A DNA stretch of 41,230 bases from Planctomycetia bacterium (GTDB taxonomy: Bacteria; Planctomycetota; Planctomycetia; Pirellulales; Thermoguttaceae). The stretch is from assembly GCA_030539035.1 (NCBI GenBank), contig JAUNSU010000023.1:1-41230 (forward strand), read 5' to 3'. The first letter of the stretch is position 1, and each line of letters opens with the position of its first letter. The notes beneath the pieces are model-generated. The model was not told the origin of the DNA, did not search any database, and saw nothing but the letters and a program-made list of their open reading frames with translations. Shown here piece after piece: positions 16,890 to 24,899 of the stretch. The position numbers and the translations under genes were made by a program.

Positions 16890-18158
16890 TCAGGAATCAA
16901 GCCGGAAAAGGCGTTTGATGATATCCGCGAGTCGGGACCCTCCTTCTTCCCGCGTTTCGTCTTTCAGGGATTCCATGGGGGGATGAAGCAGCTTGTTCAC
17001 GAGTCGATCGAAAGCATATCGGATCTCCTCTTCCGTTTTTTGATCCACTTCAGGGCATTTGTGAAATAGACGAACGAGTTCCTCATCTTTGATCTCATAC
17101 CAGGTTTTTCGCAGCTGCCGGATTACCTCATCCGAATCGCGCCGGTGCATCTCCTGAATAAATCGGGTCGTTTCCTGATGAATGATCTTTTGGGCTTTCG
17201 GAATTTCCCGATCTCTTTTTTGCGTATTTCTTTTACAGGCTTCCTGAAGATCGTCGATGGAATAAAGATAGACATCGGGCAAGGATCCGATTTTCGGATC
17301 GATATTTCGAGGAAGGGAAAGGTCAAGAAGAAAAAGGGGCCGGCTCCTGCGGGAGATCAGGATCGGTTTAAACTCTTCCGCGGTAATAATCGGATCAGGA
17401 GAACCGGTTGCCGCAATTACAAGATCCGCGTTTACAAGGGCTTCGATTCTCTTTTCCCAGGGGTCGACCGTTCCGTTCCACTGTTCGGCAATCTCTTTTG
17501 CGCGTTCCGGACTTCGATTGATAATGGTAAAAGACCGGGCTCCGTGATCCGCAAGATACCGGACGGTCTCCTGTCCCATCTCTCCCGCTCCGAGAACAAC
17601 CGTTTTTTTATCCTCAAGCCGTTCAAAAAGGTTGAGCGCGAAATCGACGACCGCAATACTGGGAATACTGACCCGATGCCGAAAAAGTTCCGTTTCCACT
17701 GAGATCCGCTTGGCGACTTTAAGGGCCGTTTGAAATGCCGCGTGAGTAATGGAACCGGTTGTTCCATTTTCCGCCGCCGATTGATAGGCGGACTTGACCT
17801 GTGCACTGATCTGCGGTTCGCCGACAACCATACTTTCCAGACTGGATACGACCCGAAAAAGATGTCCGACCGCATCATCATCTGAAAGGACTCGAAAATA
17901 GGGACGTAATCGTTCCTCTTCCTCTTTTTCCCCGTTCGAAAGAAAATGGAAGATCGTATCTTCATCAGGAAGGGACTCATTGCCGGCAACATAAAATTCC
18001 GTCCGATTACAGGTGGAAACCAGAACGGCTTCATAATTTCCGAAATCATTTCTCCAGAGATGAAGGATCTCGTTCAACCGGTCCTGATTAAAGGAGAATC
18101 GTTCGCGGATCTCGATGGGAGCGGTTTGATGGCTCAGTCCGAAAAACATCAATTTCAT
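16890..18158 (-). CDS. hemA: Glutamyl-tRNA reductase
   Basis: 422 residues. The N-terminus FGLSHQTAPIEIRER and the active-site Cys50 in LVSTCNRTEFY are diagnostic. GAGEMG (190-195) starts the NADPH-binding domain, and the C-terminal helical dimerisation region follows. It reduces glutamyl-tRNA to glutamate-1-semialdehyde, the first committed step of C5-pathway heme synthesis. The start overlaps the stop of the hemX-like gene by four bases (ATGA), as in many bacteria where hemX and hemA are coupled. No other C5-pathway gene (hemL, hemB, hemC) is in the window. Confidence 0.97.
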   Translation of the reverse strand: MKLMFFGLSHQTAPIEIRERFSFNQDRLNEILHLWRNDFGNYEAVLVSTCNRTEFYVAGNESLPDEDTIFHFLSNGEKEEEERLRPYFRVLSDDDAVGHLFRVVSSLESMVVGEPQISAQVKSAYQSAAENGTTGSITHAAFQTALKVAKRISVETELFRHRVSIPSIAVVDFALNLFERLEDKKTVVLGAGEMGQETVRYLADHGARSFTIINRSPERAKEIAEQWNGTVDPWEKRIEALVNADLVIAATGSPDPIITAEEFKPILISRRSRPLFLLDLSLPRNIDPKIGSLPDVYLYSIDDLQEACKRNTQKRDREIPKAQKIIHQETTRFIQEMHRRDSDEVIRQLRKTWYEIKDEELVRLFHKCPEVDQKTEEEIRYAFDRLVNKLLHPPMESLKDETREEGGSRLADIIKRLFRLDS

Positions 18159-19039
18159 CGGGATTCCTCCCGGGAAACCGGAGCAGGCGGATTACCCTGC
18201 TGGATCTCCCGCCAATGTTTTTGGCTGTAAAAAATACCGAGGAGCAGAAAACAAAGGAGGAAAAGGAATGATCCGACAGTAAGAACGGCAGTGCATTTTC
18301 CTCCTTGCAGGAATCGTGTAAAGGAAATTATTCCGAGGAAACCGCACATACAGATAAAAAGGATCAGGGATCCGGAGATCATCGGATCGAGCATGGAAAT
18401 GGAATAGGCGGTTCCCAGTTGGGCGCATTTAATAAAATTGATGTAAAAACCGCTGAGGATTCCTGCTCCCAGGAATATTATGGAAAATCGAACAGATCGC
18501 CGATTCGCCTTTTCCAGTCCTTCCAGGCTGGGAAGGTGAATTGCGGAAAGGAAAGCGGAGCGATTTTTCAGGCGAAAACGCTGAAGGAAGTAAAGTCCTC
18601 CCGTAATAAATCCGGAGATCAGGCAAAAAGTCGCCAACAGCAAAGAGATCCCATGGAAACCGCGAATAAATTGACCGGTCGCGTTTTCCGGAAAATTCAG
18701 ATCTTTCAGGGGAACTGCAATACCGATCAAAAAAAAGATCAGGGGAAGAACAAAAAAAGCGTATTGCGATTCTGGATGGTAAAAGAGCATGTAAAAACAG
18801 GAGCAGGCAAGGATCAGAACGAGGGCAAAGAACCATCCCCCGGCGCTGGTGACCAAGTGTTGATTTTGGAAGAGAAAGTGATGGCCGACATACAGAATAT
18901 TCGCACATATTCCTGATAATGTTGCGATAATCGTAAATAATCGCGGAATTGAATATCGTGTACAACATCTGATCGTTTCCAAAAGAAATACGATCAGATA
19001 ACAGCTGGTAAAACAAACAACTCCTGGATTTCCGCCCAT
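18155..19039 (-). CDS. HemX/CcsA-like cytochrome c assembly membrane protein
   Basis: 294 residues with about eight hydrophobic segments. The stretch GFHGISLLLATF with its conserved His, the following GGLYFLQRFRLKN and PSLEGLEKANRRSV are typical of HemX/CcsA-family proteins. No clear tryptophan-rich WWD motif is seen, which fits HemX-type rather than true cytochrome c synthase members. HemX proteins are linked to control of glutamyl-tRNA reductase level, and the 4-base overlap with hemA supports that. The start is ATG at 19039; no Shine-Dalgarno site is visible, and the predicted leader is only about 14 nt. Confidence 0.85.
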   Translation of the reverse strand: MGGNPGVVCFTSCYLIVFLLETIRCCTRYSIPRLFTIIATLSGICANILYVGHHFLFQNQHLVTSAGGWFFALVLILACSCFYMLFYHPESQYAFFVLPLIFFLIGIAVPLKDLNFPENATGQFIRGFHGISLLLATFCLISGFITGGLYFLQRFRLKNRSAFLSAIHLPSLEGLEKANRRSVRFSIIFLGAGILSGFYINFIKCAQLGTAYSISMLDPMISGSLILFICMCGFLGIISFTRFLQGGKCTAVLTVGSFLFLLCFLLLGIFYSQKHWREIQQGNPPAPVSREESR

Positions 19040-19067
19040 TTGACTTTATTTTCGAAAAATGTATAAT
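19040..19067 (+). promoter_or_regulatory. Sigma70-like promoter for the plus-strand unit leading to uvrA
   Basis: TTGACT (19040-19045), a 16-bp spacer and a perfect TATAAT (19062-19067). The -35 directly abuts the hemX start codon. Transcription would begin near 19074. Confidence 0.55.
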
Positions 19068-19089
19068 GGATCTTTCGGGAATAATACAA
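19060..19089 (-). promoter_or_regulatory. Sigma70-like promoter for hemX-hemA-thiL
   Basis: On the minus strand TTGTAT (19089-19084), an 18-bp spacer and TATACA (19065-19060). Its -10 overlaps the -10 of the opposing plus-strand promoter. Confidence 0.4.
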
Positions 19090-19109
19090 TATTATTACGG
19101 GGCAATACG

Positions 19110-19304
19110 ATGCCAATTATCCCCGATGCTTTAATTATAAAGAGGAATACGCTTTTTACAAGTGTTTATTTCCGCAAAGATGAATCCAATTCCTTTTTTA
19201 ATTCATTGGAGACGTTAAAAACCGAATTGGATCGGATTTTGGACGGAATGGAATTTCGTGTCCATTCCAAAAAGGAAATGAGCTGCCGAAGTACGTGTGA
19301 TTGA
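19110..19304 (+). CDS. Possible 64-residue protein of unknown function
   Basis: An ATG at 19110 opens 64 codons lying downstream of the strong promoter candidate at 19040-19067, and the stop falls 23 bases before the start of the next gene. The product would be mixed in charge with a helical middle (FFNSLETLKTELDRILDG). There is only a weak upstream GGGG as ribosome site and no recognised family. It may equally be a non-coding leader. Confidence 0.3.
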   Translation: MPIIPDALIIKRNTLFTSVYFRKDESNSFFNSLETLKTELDRILDGMEFRVHSKKEMSCRSTCD

Positions 19305-19327
19305 AAAGAGAAGAATTTGGGTATTTT

Positions 19328-20341
19328 ATGGAAAACGACGAGAAAAATTTCATCGAAAATAATGAGAACGCCAATTATGATGAAAAGAGGGAATTGACCG
19401 AAAAACATTCGACGGAAATTCCGAAAAAGAATAAAAACTGGAAGATCCGCTTCGGACGCCTTTTGGGGCGTTTCCTGCTTTTTGTTCTGGTCGTTTTTCT
19501 CGTGGTCGGTGTCCTGCTCGCATTATGGATCCATAAATATTTCGGACCGATGAATCTGGATAATCCGAACGCGGATCTTTTGAACACATGGTTGATCGTA
19601 AGAGACTTTTCCAAAGAGACGCCCGAAGTCCGTGAAAAGCTGCTGATCAATTACTTAAAGCATTATGGGCCGGAAGCGGAAGAATCGGTTCCTTCCCGAC
19701 TGGTTGGGGCGACGAAAAAAATTACTCGGCATTTTTTCAAAAGTCGATTGGATCGGGTGCAAAGTTGGGGCGATACGCGGACTTGCCGGTCTTTTGTCCG
19801 GAGTGAATATGCGGTTCGACCGGAAAATTTGGTGAAGGACCGGTATGTTCTTCCCGAAGATATCAAGCCGACGTCCGAGCTGGAAGCCTTTCGAACATCG
19901 AAAGAATATACGTCTGTTCCTCCCGCGCAGATGAGAACAGAACTGAATTGCCGATATCTTGTTCGCGAATGGTTCCATTGGAAAATGAAGATCTATTCGA
20001 AGCTGCCGGAAGATAAAAAGAATGATTTTATCCGAAAATCGGCGAAAGAAATGATCTGGTGGCAGGATTTTTACTGCGATATCCTTCGAAGAATGGATCT
20101 TCCTGTTCCCAGCCTTCTGGAACTTCTTCGGGAACTCGATTTAACGATTCTCTGGTGGTATGAAAGTACATCCGATTCGGAGGAGCTTGCCCGTCTCCTC
20201 TGGTTTAAAGATCTGCTTATTTCCGCGAACGTTGCGAATGATTTCGGCAGAGAATTCAATATGGTTAAGCTCTCTTCGAACTCACCATTGAGTTCGTCGA
20301 AAATCATTAAAATTTTCGACAGGAAAAAAATGAAGAAGTAA
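19328..20341 (+). CDS. Single-pass membrane protein of unknown function
   Basis: 337 residues from ATG 19328; a TTG at 19301 would add nine residues. An acidic N-terminus of about 35 residues is followed by a basic stretch, one transmembrane helix (about 48-69) and a 270-residue external domain, predicted helical and rich in Trp, Arg and Leu (KEMIWWQDFYCDILRR, LDLTILWWYES). It ends in a basic tail. No family is recognised. It is followed after five bases by the DUF3592 gene, so the two are probably made together. Confidence 0.75.
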   Translation: MENDEKNFIENNENANYDEKRELTEKHSTEIPKKNKNWKIRFGRLLGRFLLFVLVVFLVVGVLLALWIHKYFGPMNLDNPNADLLNTWLIVRDFSKETPEVREKLLINYLKHYGPEAEESVPSRLVGATKKITRHFFKSRLDRVQSWGDTRTCRSFVRSEYAVRPENLVKDRYVLPEDIKPTSELEAFRTSKEYTSVPPAQMRTELNCRYLVREWFHWKMKIYSKLPEDKKNDFIRKSAKEMIWWQDFYCDILRRMDLPVPSLLELLRELDLTILWWYESTSDSEELARLLWFKDLLISANVANDFGREFNMVKLSSNSPLSSSKIIKIFDRKKMKK

Positions 20342-20346
20342 ATTTT

Positions 20347-21732
20347 ATGTCCGGAACAAAATCAAAAGATCAAGATCTTCCGCAAGAGGAAAAGAGAGAC
20401 GGTGCTCTTGTCCGCAAGGAGAATTTCTGGGTTTATTTTTGGGCTTCGTTCTTTTCCCATCTACATCGGTCCCAGATCGAATCGGAAAGAACAGGAATTA
20501 AAAACGGACGCTGGCAAAATTCTTCCGAACTTTTTCTGGTGGGCGGTATTTTTTCGCTTGGAATTTTGATCCTTGTGATTCATTTGACAACCTGGGGGCG
20601 ATCCGTATGGGAAGAATCGGAAGGACTTGTCCGATCGACAGCGACCGTTCAGGAGCGATATATTCATGCGCGTCCGAATCAGAAGGGAATCCTTTACTAT
20701 CGCCCGGAAGTTCTGATCGTTTATGAAGCCAATGGACGTCCGTACGCGATGCGCGCTTATGAACGCCGGACATTGACCGAGGATCAGGGATTTTTATATG
20801 ATAAGCAGACGGCGCAGGAAATGCTGGATCTTTTTCCGCGGGAAGCGAAAGTTCCCTGCTGGTATTCCAGCGAACATCCGGAGCGCGTTCTTCTCGTTAA
20901 AGACAATAATATCTGGGGATGGATCTTTTTGATCATTCCGGTAATTTTGATCTCTTTCGGTGTCTGCGGGCTGGTTGTCCGGATCCGGTATCGCATGCGA
21001 TCGGAAGAGCAGCGCGCGATCATTCAAAAACGAAAGAGCATTTATCCAACGGTCCCGAACAGCGGGCTGATCAACGAAAGCCCGGGGATCCGGCTTTCTT
21101 TCCGGCTGCCGCTTACCCTGTTTCCCATGTTCCATTTTCTGTTCGTTTTTTTCCTGATGCTTCTTTGGAATGGAGTATCTTGGGCGATCTTCATTTACTT
21201 GATCTCCCATCGGACCGGATGGATCGATTTGATAAACGCTATTCTTTTTGGCGGGATCTTTTGCGGGGCGGGGCTCGTTTTTCTTCCGCGGATCACCCGT
21301 CTCTTTAAACGATCGTTTGCGGTGGGAACCACAATCCTGGAGATCTCGGACCATCCGGTGATCCCGACGAGAAAGCACCGCCTCTCCCTGATCCAATACG
21401 GACGATTGACGGCGAAATCATATCGGATCAGCGCTGTATCCGAGGAGATCGCGCGATTCCGACAGGGAACGGATACCATTACCAATCATCGGGAAGTCTT
21501 CCGGCAGATCCTTTTCGAAAAGAACGATATCAACATTCCGGCGGGCCAGTCCCTGAGTGAAGATTTCTTTCTCCGCTTGCCCTGCGGCGTAATGCACTCG
21601 ATGAGTTCGGAGCATAATGAGATCCGCTGGAAACTGATCGTGGAAATTACCATCTCGGAATCATCAGTTTATTGCCGGGAATGTCCTTTGATCGTACTCC
21701 CTTATACAATTCGGTCTGAAATTTATACTTGA
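20347..21732 (+). CDS. DUF3592-type membrane protein
   Basis: 461 residues with about five transmembrane segments: one near residues 60-85, one near 195-220, and a group between about 255 and 320. The loop after the first segment matches the DUF3592 pattern: a start like ATVQERYI, a middle YRPEVLIVYEANGRPY and an end VPCWYSSEHPERVLL, preceding the second membrane segment. DUF3592 function is unknown. The C-terminal 130 residues look like a beta-rich soluble domain. It sits between the unknown membrane protein and uvrA, with gaps of 5 and about 19 bp. Confidence 0.75.
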   Translation: MSGTKSKDQDLPQEEKRDGALVRKENFWVYFWASFFSHLHRSQIESERTGIKNGRWQNSSELFLVGGIFSLGILILVIHLTTWGRSVWEESEGLVRSTATVQERYIHARPNQKGILYYRPEVLIVYEANGRPYAMRAYERRTLTEDQGFLYDKQTAQEMLDLFPREAKVPCWYSSEHPERVLLVKDNNIWGWIFLIIPVILISFGVCGLVVRIRYRMRSEEQRAIIQKRKSIYPTVPNSGLINESPGIRLSFRLPLTLFPMFHFLFVFFLMLLWNGVSWAIFIYLISHRTGWIDLINAILFGGIFCGAGLVFLPRITRLFKRSFAVGTTILEISDHPVIPTRKHRLSLIQYGRLTAKSYRISAVSEEIARFRQGTDTITNHREVFRQILFEKNDINIPAGQSLSEDFFLRLPCGVMHSMSSEHNEIRWKLIVEITISESSVYCRECPLIVLPYTIRSEIYT

Positions 21733-21751
21733 CAGGAAAAGAAACTTGATC

Positions 21752-24700
21752 ATGCAATATCCAGAAGAAGAAAAGAAATCTCAAAACACGGAGCATTCAC
21801 CGGCGGAGGGCGAATTTTTAAACGAGAAGATCTCTTCGAATGCGGACAGATCTCTTGAGGAAAGAAAATCCCGGAAAGAGGTAAAGCCCGATGCCGAACA
21901 GGTTTTCGACCGGAATCATACGCCGATCAGCATCGAAGGAGCGCGTGTTCATAATCTGAAAGATATCAGTCTGGAGATTCCCCGCAATCGGTTGACCGTG
22001 ATCACCGGCCCAAGCGGAAGCGGGAAAAGTTCTCTCGCTTTTGATACGATCTACGCGGAAGGACAGCGGCAGTATATTGAAAGTCTTTCGGTCTATTCCC
22101 GGCAGTTTCTTCATCAGCTGGAGCGTCCGGACGTCGATTTGATCAGAGGACTTCAGCCGACGATCTCGATTGATCAAAGGGGATATATGTCGAATCCCCG
22201 GAGTACGGTTGCGACCATTACGGAGATCTATGATTTTCTCCGGATCCTGTATTCCCGAATCGGGTTGGCGCACTGCTATCAGTGCGGACGTCCGATCCGC
22301 CAGCAGACTCCGGAGCAGATTCTGGAAGAGATCATGCACCTTCCGGAAAATGTTCGAATCATGATCCTTGCGCCGGTGGTCCGGTCCCGAAAAGGACAGC
22401 ATAAAGAATTGCTCCGGCAGCTTCTCAAGGCGGGATTCGTTCGTGCGCGAGTCGATGGAACACTCGTCGAAATCGCCGGAATTCCCGATCTTGATCCGCA
22501 AAAATATCATAATATCGAAGTGGTGGTCGATCGCCTTGTTCTTAAAGACGGGATCCGTCCCCGTCTTTCCGAATCCATTAAGCTGGCGATCAAGCACGGG
22601 GAAGGTCTGGTCGGATGTATTTATGAAAAAGAACGCTTTACTACTCCGGAAGGAACGACCCGTTCGATCTGGAAAGATCTCCTCTTCAGTACGCTTTATT
22701 CCTGTCCGAAATGCAAAATCAATTATCTGGAACTGGAACCGCGGACGTTCAGTTTTAATAGCCCTTACGGCGTTTGCCCGGTTTGCCAAGGGGCTGGAAA
22801 AGTCGTCGATTTCGATCCCGATCTCCTTGTTCCCCAGATGTCTCTTTCCCTGAAGGAGGGAGCTGTTCCCCTTTTGAAAGGACTTTCTGTTGCTTCAAGA
22901 AAAAAAATGGATGCCGCAATCGAAAAATTTTTGAACGATGAGGGAATTGCCGCCGACTTGCCTCTGGATCAATGGACCGAAAAACAGCGATCCGATTTCT
23001 TTTACGGGGACTGTACTGCTGCGGAAAATGCTTTCTCTCTTCTTGTCGGAAATGCGGACGCCGTGAATCCTCCTCAGGAAAATAAAGGGATCTTTGCCGG
23101 GATCATTCCTTTGATCGCTGAAATGGACAAGCATACGAAATTGAAAAAGGAAAAGGAACTTTTTGCTTCCTGCCGCGATGAGATCGTTTGCCGGGCTTGT
23201 AAAGGATCCCGGATCCGGCCCGAGTCGAGAACGGTGTCCATCGCGGATAAAAAGATCTATGAGATCACGGCCCTTACTGTTGTCGATGCTCTCGACTGGT
23301 TCCGCAATCTCGAATTGGTGCCGGAGCAGCGGGCAATCGCGAATCCCCTGATCGAACAGATCATTGAACGGCTTGATTTCATGAACCGCGTCGGACTGGA
23401 TTATTTGACGCTGGACCGTCCTTCCGATTCTTTGAGCGGCGGAGAACTTCAGCGCGTTCGGCTTGCGACCGGACTCGGAAGCGGATTGGTCGGTGTCTGC
23501 TATATACTGGACGAACCGTCGACCGGACTTCATCCTCGGGATAATCAGCGCCTGATCGATGCGATGAGAAATCTTCAGCATCGCGGAAATACGGTTCTTG
23601 TCGTCGAACACGATGAAGCGATTATTCGCAACGCCGATTGGCTGATCGATATCGGACCAGGAGCGGGTGTTCAGGGCGGTGAAATCCTCGCCGAAGGGAT
23701 TCCTGAAGCGATCGCTTCCGATCCCCGATCCATTACCGGACGCTATCTTGCCGGAAAGGAATCGATTCCGCTTCCGAAAAAACGGCGCCGGATCAATCGG
23801 ACGAAAATGCTCACGATCGAAGGGGTTTCCACGAACAATTTGCAGGATGTTTCCGTCAGCTTTCCATTGGGAACGTTTATTTGTGTTTCCGGGGTAAGCG
23901 GATCGGGCAAGAGTTCCCTGTTGAACGAAACGCTGGTTCCCGCGGTTGCCCGCCGTCTTTACGGATCCAATGTGAAAGCCGGTCCGTGTAAAAGTTTAAG
24001 GGGCGTAAGCCGAATTGATAAATTGATCCAGATCGATCAAACGCCGATCGGACGTTCCCCGCGAAGCAATCCGGCAACTTATACCGGTTTGTTCGACGAG
24101 ATCCGAAAGGTTTTCGCAAGTTCAAGGGACGCGCGGCGACTGGGATACAAGGCGGGTCGATTCAGCTTTAATGTCGCCGGCGGACGCTGTGAGGAATGCC
24201 AAGGACAGGGCGTTCGTAAAATCGAAATGCACTTTCTCCCCGACCTTTACGCAACCTGTCCTGTTTGCCAAGGGAAGCGGTTTAATCGGCAAACCCTTGA
24301 GATCAAATATAAAAACAAGTCGATCGCGGATGTCCTTGATATGTCGATTGATGAAGCGTTCGAATTTTTTGAGAATCACCAGACGATTCTTCGGTCGCTG
24401 GAAAGTTTGCGAAAAGTCGGATTGGGATATTTGACCCTGGGGCAGTCGTCAACAACGCTGTCCGGCGGAGAAGCTCAGCGGATTAAACTTGCCGCGGAAC
24501 TCGCACGGGTAGAAACCGGAAATACCCTTTATGTTCTCGATGAACCGACTTGCGGACTTCATGTCAACGATGTTCGTCAACTCCTTATTGTTCTTTCCGA
24601 TCTTGTCGATCTCGGCAATACGGTGATCGTAATCGAGCATAATCTGGATGTTCTGAAAATTGCCGACTGGATCATTGATCTGGGACCGGAAGGAGGAAAA

Positions 24701-24802
24701 GACGGCGGAAAGATCACCGCCTGCGGGACCCCGGAAGAGGTCGCCGCTTTGGAAGAGAATTACACCGGACGTTTTCTTCGGGAATATCTTCGAAGGGGAT
24801 AG
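21752..24802 (+). CDS. uvrA: UvrABC excinuclease subunit A
   Basis: 1016 residues from ATG 21752; a TTG two codons earlier is better spaced from AGGA and cannot be excluded. Two ABC ATPase halves are complete: Walker A GPSGSGKSS (86-94) and GVSGSGKSS, signatures LSGGELQRVRLA and LSGGEAQRIKLA, Walker B YILDEPSTGLHP and VLDEPTCGLHV. Zinc-binding cysteines are in CPKCKINYLELEPR ... CPVCQG and in GGRCEECQGQG ... CPVCQGKRF. UvrA finds helix-distorting DNA damage and loads UvrB. About 57 residues of charged, acidic sequence precede the usual start of the family (ISIEGARVHNLKD), making this protein longer than the usual 940 or so. Confidence 0.97.
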   Translation: MQYPEEEKKSQNTEHSPAEGEFLNEKISSNADRSLEERKSRKEVKPDAEQVFDRNHTPISIEGARVHNLKDISLEIPRNRLTVITGPSGSGKSSLAFDTIYAEGQRQYIESLSVYSRQFLHQLERPDVDLIRGLQPTISIDQRGYMSNPRSTVATITEIYDFLRILYSRIGLAHCYQCGRPIRQQTPEQILEEIMHLPENVRIMILAPVVRSRKGQHKELLRQLLKAGFVRARVDGTLVEIAGIPDLDPQKYHNIEVVVDRLVLKDGIRPRLSESIKLAIKHGEGLVGCIYEKERFTTPEGTTRSIWKDLLFSTLYSCPKCKINYLELEPRTFSFNSPYGVCPVCQGAGKVVDFDPDLLVPQMSLSLKEGAVPLLKGLSVASRKKMDAAIEKFLNDEGIAADLPLDQWTEKQRSDFFYGDCTAAENAFSLLVGNADAVNPPQENKGIFAGIIPLIAEMDKHTKLKKEKELFASCRDEIVCRACKGSRIRPESRTVSIADKKIYEITALTVVDALDWFRNLELVPEQRAIANPLIEQIIERLDFMNRVGLDYLTLDRPSDSLSGGELQRVRLATGLGSGLVGVCYILDEPSTGLHPRDNQRLIDAMRNLQHRGNTVLVVEHDEAIIRNADWLIDIGPGAGVQGGEILAEGIPEAIASDPRSITGRYLAGKESIPLPKKRRRINRTKMLTIEGVSTNNLQDVSVSFPLGTFICVSGVSGSGKSSLLNETLVPAVARRLYGSNVKAGPCKSLRGVSRIDKLIQIDQTPIGRSPRSNPATYTGLFDEIRKVFASSRDARRLGYKAGRFSFNVAGGRCEECQGQGVRKIEMHFLPDLYATCPVCQGKRFNRQTLEIKYKNKSIADVLDMSIDEAFEFFENHQTILRSLESLRKVGLGYLTLGQSSTTLSGGEAQRIKLAAELARVETGNTLYVLDEPTCGLHVNDVRQLLIVLSDLVDLGNTVIVIEHNLDVLKIADWIIDLGPEGGKDGGKITACGTPEEVAALEENYTGRFLREYLRRG

Positions 24803-24899
24803 ATCCGCTCTCTTTTTTGAAGATTCCTGTACTGTTGAATTGAATTTTCCCTGTTGGGGGATCTGTTTTTTATTCACTCAAAAAGAAGCTGGAAGAATC

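Noticed and set aside
21818-22789. 323-codon minus-strand ORF
   Set aside because: It is antisense to the uvrA Walker A and zinc-finger region.
24803-24899. Promoter or terminator between uvrA and the DUF4091 gene
   Set aside because: No hairpin with a T-tract and no well-spaced -35/-10 pair was found.
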